A stretch of DNA of 13,458 nt from Chrysochromulina parva (lineage: Eukaryota; Haptophyta; Prymnesiales; Chrysochromulinaceae), in contig PJAB01001586.1 of assembly GCA_002887195.1 (NCBI GenBank), positions 1 through 13,458 on the forward strand, given 5' to 3'. The notes under the pieces are model-generated. The model did no database searches, was not told the origin of the DNA, and saw only the letters and a list, made by a program, of their open reading frames with translations. Each line of letters begins with the position of its first letter. The first letter of the stretch is position 1. Positions 7,747-13,458 of the stretch are shown here, piece by piece. Both the position numbers and the translations under genes were made by a program.

Positions 7747-10496
7747 ATGGCTGCTTTCGTCCCGGGCCTGGCGGCCGCACTCGTGGCCGCCTTGCCGCCG
7801 TCGTGCTCCATCACGGAAGGCTACCGCCATCGCTGGGAGGCAACCGAGCCGCCGTGGGTGCTCTACGCTGACCAGAACTGCCCGTCGGACCGTGGCGTCG
7901 TCGAGGACTCGGCAATCTGGTCGGGCCTCGCTGTGCAGCAGGTCTCGAATGCCAGCAGCGGCGCGGCCGCAGGGTTTACACGCTACGGCCGCACGACGCA
8001 CACGGCGCGTAAGTTCCGGGGCCGACTCGGCACGCCGTTAGGCCTGATGGTCGCGGGCGGCGAGCTGCTGTGGGTCGAGGAGCTCGACAACTCTCTCCAA
8101 CCTCCGCAGGGCACGCTCAAGCGCTGCCCGGTGGACTATCAGACGTCAAGGTGCGTCGCGGAGCCGACGGTGATCATCGGGCGCATCAATTGCCCGCAGG
8201 ACTTTGCGCTCGATTACACGCGCGGCCACGCGTACGTGATCCAGTACGGCGGCGGCAACTCGAGCACCGCCTCGCTCTCGTGCGGCGGCGAGCCGCGCAT
8301 CACGCGGTTCGACCTGGCGGCCGCGGCCGACGGGAGCTCGCGGCCGACGGACGTGGTCACGCCCGCCACCACCGGCCTCTTCACACCGCGCTACCTGGCG
8401 CTCGACCCGATCGCCGGCTACCTATTCTGGACAGATGCGATGCGATCGGGCGGCGCGCTCATGAGATCGAATCTCGACGGGAGCTCGCCGCTGCAGCTCA
8501 TGCTGCTCCTCCACGTGTCCGGAGTCGCCGTCGACACGAGCCGCAAGGCCCTCTACGTGACCCACGCCGTGCAGGGCGCCTCGATCCTCTACTCGTCATA
8601 CGACGGCCGTTACCAGAAGCATGTTTCGTCACAGCGCTTCTTCGAGCCACGTGGCCTCGCGGTGGATCCCTCCGGTACGATGGCCCTCTGATGGCCCTCT
8701 GATGGCCCTCTGATGGGCCTCTTCTGAGCCTCGGATGGCCCTCTGATGGCCCTCTGAGTGCCCTCTGATGGCCCTCTGATGGGCCTCTGATGGGCCTCTG
8801 ATGGCCCTCTGAGTGCCCTCTGATGGATCTCTGATGGCCCTCTGATGGGCCTCTGATGGCCCTCGGATGGCCACTGACGAGCCGCGGGGCCTCGCGGTGC
8901 GCACCCTCAGATGGCGCCGTGGCGGTGGTCGAGTTCGACACGTTCGACACGGCGCGCGGGGACTGTGACCCGACCGCCAACGCCGGCGCCGGCGCACTCG
9001 CATGCACGCGGCGCAATCTCGGCCGTATCTCGCGGGTCGGATGCAGCTGGCGAGCGGATACCACCACTACCGGCCGTGCGCCCGGCCTTGCCGAGTGCTG
9101 CTGTGCGACGGTTACATCGGTCCGCATGGGCTGCGCTCTCATTTGCTTACCGCCCGGCGTGCGGCCGCCCTCGGCACCACCGGTGCCGCCGCGCACGCCG
9201 CCAGGCGTCTTCAACGCCAACTACACCGCGGCGTTCGCGCCCATCCTACCCGTTCGGGATTACAGCCTGATGAGCGTCGACAACGAGACGATGCTCTTCG
9301 TGGGCGGCTATGTCCAAATCGGGACACAGGCGGTCTCGTGGGGCGACCCGACCCATCTGGCCCTCGTCACGGCCACCCGCCTCCCGCCCTTGGGCTACGT
9401 GCCCTCGGGCACCAGCAGCGGCACCGGCAACGGCAGCGCACCGAGCCGGTACGCCGCACCGCCGCCGCCGATGGCCCCCGGTCCACTCCTATATGGCAAC
9501 TGCACGCCCGGATGCGGCCGTGCGACGGGAATCGACGAGTGCGCGCCCTGTACTCTCGGCACGTATGGGACCGGGGACGGCATCTGCCGCCAGTGTCCGA
9601 TCGGAAAGAGTGGCGCCACGCCGCGTGCGAGCACAGCGGCGGTGGCATGTGCCACGTGCGCCCCGGGGTCGTACAGCCCGGTGCACGGCGCAACGGCCTG
9701 CCGGCCCTGCCCACCGGGCGCCTTCTGTGCCGATGGCTGGTCGCTCGATCCGATCACACGCCTTCTGCGCCAGGTCGCGATGACTGGCGCCATCCCACTC
9801 CCCGTCGAATGCCCGGCTGGCACGTACAGCCCCGACCATGGCAACGACGGCCCCGAGGACTGCATCGCGTGCCCTGCAGGCACAGTCGCGCCACAGTCGG
9901 GTGGTCGCTCGTACGCGGCAGCGTGCGTGCCGTGTCCCGCGGGCATGTCGAATGGCAACCCGGGCATGGCGCGCTGCCATAATTGCACGCCTACGCAGGC
10001 GCAGCCACGCACGGGCCAGCCATTCTGCGACATCTGTGCGCCGGGCACGTTTAGTAACGGCTTCGGACGCACCGCTTGCACCGAGTGCCCCGTGGGCTCC
10101 TTCAACCGCTTTTCGGGCGGCGGGCACCCCAATTGCACTGCATGCCCCCCGGGCACCTATGGCAACACGCGCGGCAGGAGCTCCTGCATCCCGTGCCCGA
10201 ACGGCACCGCGAGTGCCCGGCGCGGCGCGACCAGCGTGGGCACGTGCGCTCCCTGTACACGTGGCACGTACAACAGCGCCTTCGGAGCCTCCGCCTGCAT
10301 GCAATGCCCCACGAGTGCCATGCCCGGCTATCGAGCCGCCGTCAAGGCCCTCGACGACGCCGCGGCCGCCGTGTGCGAGGCGAGCGGTCTCTTCGCCTCG
10401 GAGGCCCCGCCGCGGACCAGGAGCGTCGCCTGGCGTCTGGCCTCCGCACTGGGGCTAGTGATCACGACCCTCTGCCTTTGCCAGGTCGGGGCCTGA
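7747..10496 (+). CDS. Secreted/surface protein with LDL-receptor-B-like propeller and GCC2/GCC3-type Cys-rich repeats (two exons)
   Basis: I read this as join(7747..8674, 8911..10496), giving 837 residues. The start at 7747 gives a clean signal peptide (MAAFVPGLAAALVAALPPSC); the in-frame ATG at 7684 is an alternative. Exon 1 carries propeller blades of the YWTD (LY) type: LALDPIAGYLFWTD (Trp228) with the following RSNLDG, plus blades at INCPQDFALDY and VSGVAVDTSRKALYVTH. The intron falls within a further blade, and joining restores GLAVDPSDGAVAVVEFD, a normal blade strand. Exon 2 continues into a Cys-containing stretch. About eight or nine repeats of the CxxC-PxGTYS-GxxxCxxC type (about 507-775) follow, as in ephrin-receptor-like/GCC2_GCC3 domains. 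The C-terminus is hydrophobic (WRLASALGLVITTLCLCQVGA), either a GPI signal or a final membrane segment. It is probably a cell-surface adhesion or receptor protein, with no enzyme domain seen. Function unknown. Confidence 0.75.
8675..8910 (+). other. Predicted GT-AG intron filled by a minisatellite
   Basis: The donor is CCG|GTACGA at 8674/8675 and the acceptor CCCTCAG|ATGG at 8910/8911. Exon 1 ends with one base of a codon and exon 2 supplies the other two, so splicing is in phase and gives Ser-Asp-Gly inside a propeller strand. Without splicing the frame hits TGA at 8689-8691. The 236-base length is ordinary for an algal intron. No transcript evidence is available here. Confidence 0.75.
8679..8873. 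repeat. 11-bp minisatellite, 17 full copies plus a partial one
   Basis: The consensus unit is GATGGCCCTCT. Seventeen contiguous 11-base units run from 8679 to 8865, with variants such as GATGGGCCTCT, GAGTGCCCTCT, GATGGATCTCT and TCTGAGCCTCG. They are followed by GATGGCCA. On the plus strand any three consensus units contain TGA in every frame, so the array cannot be coding in the direction of the host gene. Confidence 0.95.
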
Positions 10497-11376
10497 GCGC
10501 CTTCCGGGCGCGGCGTTGCCCTCAGTGCGTGCCACACGTGTGCCGTCGCACCCACCCGCACGGCCGCAGCGCCAGGTCGCACAGCTGTCAGCACAGCTGT
10601 ATCTAGAGGTAGGAACCTGGGTCGGCTCGAAAAATTATCAACGCGCCGCGTAGGTAGGTTTAATTCATGGCTTAATTTTTATGTCGGCGGTAAGACAAAC
10701 TGACTAAACTGAACGAAAAACCGCGTAGGTAGGTTTAATAATTCATGGTTTAATTTTTATGTCGGCGACGGAAGACAAACTGACTAAACTGAATCGGGTC
10801 GTCCGGTCCGTAACTCACGCCGCCAGCGCCACGGGCACGGCTCCCCCCGCGGCTCTCGGATCGGATGCGTCTCGCGACAAACGCTACAGACTCGCTGCAC
10901 TCGCCCTCGCGGCCCTTCAAGAACGTTCAAGGCTCAAGCCTCATACAATACTTACTGTACCGGTAACTCTGACTGTACCCGGTATCTACCGTAAGCTCCT
11001 GCGCGCGCGGGCGAGGTACGGCAACACAGAGCCAGGACCCGCCCCGCGCCTCGACATGCGGCGACATGATTTCGCTCGAGACAGCCCCTGACGATCGGAA
11101 CTCACGCACGTCACCCGCCGGCCGCCGGCCAGAACCATTCTATGCTGTTAAGTCACTGTCGTTGGCCCGGGAACGGGCCTTTGTCGCGACCGTCGTTTTG
11201 GGCACGACGTGGAGGGTGGGCATCGGCTCCTCGTGGAAGGTGAGGCGCTGCAGCAAGTCGCGGTCTCCCCAATATCCCCTGCCGCTTGCACAATGGACGG
11301 CTGGTTCATGTGGTGTCCATAGGGTCCCCTCAACAAAGGGTAGGGCTCCCTCTTTGGCGAACGCATCTGCCGTCCC
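10497..11376. other. Intergenic region between convergent genes
   Basis: About 880 bases lie between the stop of the surface-protein gene and the last recognisable base of the broken PARP domain. They contain a 75-bp tandem duplication (10646-10793), two ACAGCTGT palindromes (10581 and 10593), a short GGCCCG/CGGGCC hairpin (11164-11179) and CTGTACC(C)GGTA repeats near 10960-10990. A 110-codon ATG frame (10759-11091, plus) starts inside the second duplicate and shows no recognisable domain. I do not consider it a supported gene. Confidence 0.5.
10646..10793. repeat. Tandem duplication, period 75 bp
   Basis: 10646-10713 and 10721-10793 are near copies, both beginning CCGCGTAGGTAGGTTTAAT and ending GACAAACTGACTAAACTGAA. 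They differ by a 3-base insertion, one substitution and a small change after GTCGGCG. The units are markedly more AT-rich than the surroundings. Confidence 0.9.
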
Positions 11377-11919
11377 CTAGAAGTGCACCACGTACTTGGG
11401 GAGGAGCTGAGCGCCCGTCTTGAAGACGACCCAATCATCTCTCGGGTACCAGCTGTCTCCACCTCCTGTCGTCCACCCTTTCCAGGGAGCGCCAAGCACA
11501 GTATCACTGACCTGCTGTCTTTGCCGTAGAACTTGGGCGACTTAGGGCCCGTAGCAGCGTAAATGCCGTGCCCGTATCTTGCGCCGTTGGCTATCAGCGG
11601 ACCTCCCGGTTGCCCCCCCCACCTTGAACCCTCCGGTGCAGATGCTCTGGACGGTAGCAGCACTTGACGTGCCATGAAAGACCCAAATCTCCTCCTTCAA
11701 GTCGCGCGCGGAGAACTGAGCCTTGAGCCGCTCGTATGCGTCCTGAACTGGCTTGCTCTCGTACACGTCGATCTGCTTCACTTGATTCTCCTGGTCAACC
11801 TTGCCAAGGAGCGGCGGAGGCGGAGACAACGGTGGCAGCGGTTGAGGCAGGGGCGTGGTAACGGTGGCACAGAGGTGGCGGCCTTGCGATGCGCTCGCGA
11901 CCTGTGCTATGCTGTCAGA
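11377..11919 (-). pseudogene. Second PARP domain, broken by two single-base frameshifts
   Basis: Three reading frames in succession encode one PARP-type domain. 11919-11621 gives a Pro-rich lead, VKQIDVYESKPVQDAYERL and IWVFHGTSS with the catalytic His (11676-11674). After a run of eight C (11613-11620), another frame gives the Tyr-containing ANGARYGHGIYAATGP (Tyr at 11561-11559) and SVILCLALPGKG. From about 11460 a third frame gives YPRDDWVVFKTGAQLLPKYV and stops at 11377. The position of the catalytic Glu is Asp (DDWVVF). The first break is one extra base in the homopolymer; the second looks like one missing base near 11458-11467. It may be a decaying domain, sequencing error, or the C-terminal end of the kinase/PARP gene immediately upstream on the same strand. 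Confidence 0.75.
11613..11620. other. C8 homopolymer at a frameshift
   Basis: Eight consecutive C (G on the coding strand) lie exactly where the PARP reading frame changes. A run of seven would join GFKVGG directly to the in-family continuation, whereas a run of nine would meet stops at once. This makes a homopolymer-length change (biological or technical) the simplest cause. Confidence 0.85.
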
Positions 11920-13458
11920 TCATCCCAGCGAATCATCTTGCCCCTCTGAAGCTTTGGCTGCTTGTGCCTTCCTTCTGCGTCGCATATTTTCCTCAATTGC
12001 CCCTTCAACGGCTGAGCGTAAGGATCTCGAGCAGGAGGCGATTCGTACTCAATGAGGTAGGCGGGGAACGCTCGGTGATTCTCGTAAACGACTGCCTCGA
12101 TGTTTTCATGCGAGGTGTTTGAATGGCATCCTGGCGTCGGGAGCTTCGATTCTGGTTTTGTGAGGTTTACGACACCGGAAGGCACAGGAGCTCGGACGCC
12201 CATCTTGCCGAGCGTAACACGCGCCAACAGGATGGACTTCGTCACACCCATGCCTCGGTCGCGCGTCTGACGCTCAAAGTACATAGAGAGGCGCGGATCT
12301 GCCGCAAAGTAAATGCCCACACCGTACGCATTGAATTCCTGGGACGCATATTGCGTCATGAAGCCGCTTTCGATGTTCTCTTGGATGGAGTCGTTCCCGT
12401 TGAAGAGCCACACCTCATTCGGGTCACCACCGTTTTTAGCCTTGATCATCTCTCGCTCAGCCTTGTAAATATTATACTGGGCTTCGTTGTCATTGCGCAC
12501 CACCCTTTTCACGACGAGGTTGGGAGTCTTGGCGAAACTCTTGAAGGCATTGCCAACGACAGCCGTTTCTTCGGCGTCGCACACGATTTGTTGTGCCAGC
12601 CGAGGCGGCGCCTTGAGCATTGCCCTCACCTTCTCAACCTCCGCCTGCACCTTGGTCACCTCCGCCATCCTGTTGTCAATCTCCACCTTCTTAGCTGCTA
12701 GATCTTTCTGCGCAGCAAGTACTTTTCGGAGTTCCTCTTTCTGTCCCGCCATCTTCTTAGCCAGCGCCTCCTCCTGCTCCTCCAGCTGACGCCGCCGCTG
12801 CTGCGCCTCCGATTCCGCCTCGCGCTCCCTGCGCGCCGCCTCCGCCATTTGCTGCGCCGCAGCTCTCGTGGCAGCCGTCGCCGCCGCGCTCGCAGCCGTG
12901 CTCGCCGCCTGCGCCGCCTCGGTGTCATGGAATGGATGCAACAGAGTCTGCTTCGCGCTGAGGCGCACGGAGATCGCCTCCGCATTCGTCGCCGCATCGG
13001 CAAGAAGGCTCTCGAGTAAGTGCGGCAAGTGCGCGTCCGCCTGCTTCGCCACTTTGTGCGACCAATCGCTGAGCTTGCGGCCGTCCTCGACTTTAAAGCG
13101 GCGGATTGCTTTATCCTGCTCCTCTTTCTTCGGTGGCAGGCAGCACGCGAAGAGGCAGCAGACGCCGTAGGAGAACATGTCGCCCATCGCGGTGGGCTTC
13201 GCGTCTCGCTCGCGGCCCTCGTTGCTCGCCTTGAGGATCTCGGGCGCCACGTAGAGCTCGGTGAAGGCGATGCCACCGCCCGTGCTCGCCCTCAGGCTGC
13301 TGCGCGTGCCCATCGTTTGTTGGCGGCGCGCGGACTCGAAGTCGGCCAGGTGCGCCGTCGCGCGCTCGCCCTCGAGAGACACGAGGACATTCTCAAGCTT
13401 GACGTCGCCGTGCGCGAGGCCGTGGCTGTGCAGGTGGCGGAGCGCCTCGCACAGCTGC
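11907..13458 (-). CDS. Partial kinase/PARP-like protein, inverted relative of the 1754-6289 gene (5' end beyond the window)
   Basis: The open frame enters from the right edge, so the N-terminal membrane part, if any, lies outside. It begins within the kinase domain (LCEALRHLHSHGLAHGDVKL), with HGD at 13412-13404, DFE, APE and the same GDMFSYGVCCLFACCLPP stretch as the left copy. A charged coiled coil (about 12560-12950) follows, then a PARP-like domain (about 12040-12520). Here the catalytic His is Asn: VWLFNGND, AAC codon at 12401-12399. The Tyr (GIYF, 12311-12309) and Glu (IEAVVY, 12098-12096) are kept. A short basic tail leads to TAG at 11907. Loss of the His that binds NAD suggests reduced or absent transferase activity. 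The broken PARP domain at 11377-11919 follows in another frame and could belong to the same gene through an intron or a frameshift. Confidence 0.8.
   Translation of the reverse strand, partial: QLCEALRHLHSHGLAHGDVKLENVLVSLEGERATAHLADFESARRQQTMGTRSSLRASTGGGIAFTELYVAPEILKASNEGRERDAKPTAMGDMFSYGVCCLFACCLPPKKEEQDKAIRRFKVEDGRKLSDWSHKVAKQADAHLPHLLESLLADAATNAEAISVRLSAKQTLLHPFHDTEAAQAASTAASAAATAATRAAAQQMAEAARREREAESEAQQRRRQLEEQEEALAKKMAGQKEELRKVLAAQKDLAAKKVEIDNRMAEVTKVQAEVEKVRAMLKAPPRLAQQIVCDAEETAVVGNAFKSFAKTPNLVVKRVVRNDNEAQYNIYKAEREMIKAKNGGDPNEVWLFNGNDSIQENIESGFMTQYASQEFNAYGVGIYFAADPRLSMYFERQTRDRGMGVTKSILLARVTLGKMGVRAPVPSGVVNLTKPESKLPTPGCHSNTSHENIEAVVYENHRAFPAYLIEYESPPARDPYAQPLKGQLRKICDAEGRHKQPKLQRGKMIRWDDLTA

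Noticed and set aside
8856..8910. A separate gene starting at the ATG at 8856
   Set aside because: The ATG lies inside the minisatellite, and the phase-matched splice at 8674/8911 explains the downstream frame better, restoring a propeller strand.
8498..9220. Minus-strand 240-codon frame with GPSEGHQRAIRG repeats
   Set aside because: It is the antisense reading of the 11-bp minisatellite and of the flanking exons. Its openness follows from the unit sequence in all frames.
10759..11091. 110-codon plus-strand frame
   Set aside because: It begins inside a 75-bp duplication. The equivalent ATG in the other copy runs into a stop after eight codons, and no domain is recognisable.
11164..11179. 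GGCCCG/CGGGCC hairpin followed by T-rich bases as a terminator
   Set aside because: The genes are eukaryotic in style, the stem is only six pairs, and such hairpins are expected by chance in this composition.

Overview
The window looks like nuclear DNA of a GC-rich unicellular eukaryotic alga. The grounds are long single-exon or intron-poor genes, a probable GT-AG intron, signal peptides, proline-rich (SPPP/PPPSPP) surface segments, LDL-receptor class B and GCC2/GCC3-type cysteine-rich repeats, a protein-kinase/PARP fusion, and unusually many tandem repeats. A haptophyte or similar alga would fit, but this is an inference from protein style, not a proof of taxonomy.

Layout, left to right: (1) 221-1105, minus strand, a small acidic protein with a nucleoplasmin/HD2-like fold, probably a histone chaperone or chromatin factor. 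(2) 1106-1753, a divergent promoter region with a pentameric TTGAC array, four AGCCGTTT boxes and an 18-bp inverted repeat. (3) 1754-6289, plus strand, a 1511-residue three-pass membrane protein. It joins a cysteine-rich ectodomain, a proline-rich extracellular loop, an Ala-rich coiled coil, a kinase-like domain, a second coiled coil and a PARP (ADP-ribosyltransferase) domain with an intact H-Y-E triad. (4) 6605-7555, minus strand, an esterase-D-type alpha/beta hydrolase whose C-terminus runs into a 19-bp tandem repeat. (5) 7747-10496, plus strand, a secreted or surface protein with a beta-propeller and cysteine-rich repeats. Its two open segments are best joined by a phase-matched GT-AG intron (8675-8910) filled with a 17-copy 11-bp minisatellite. 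(6) 10497-11376, non-coding with a 75-bp tandem duplication. (7) 11377-13458, minus strand, a second kinase/PARP gene, an inverted relative of gene 3 cut by the right edge. It carries one PARP-like domain in which the catalytic His is Asn, followed by a second PARP domain broken by two single-base frameshifts.

The most notable content is the pair of convergent kinase/PARP genes. Their kinase C-lobes are about 96% identical at DNA level by eye, but their ADP-ribosyltransferase ends are quite different. The intact copy would place a kinase and a probable NAD-consuming ADP-ribosyltransferase on one membrane receptor, an architecture I do not recognise from any described family. The genes between the two copies (esterase and surface protein) show no obvious functional link to them.
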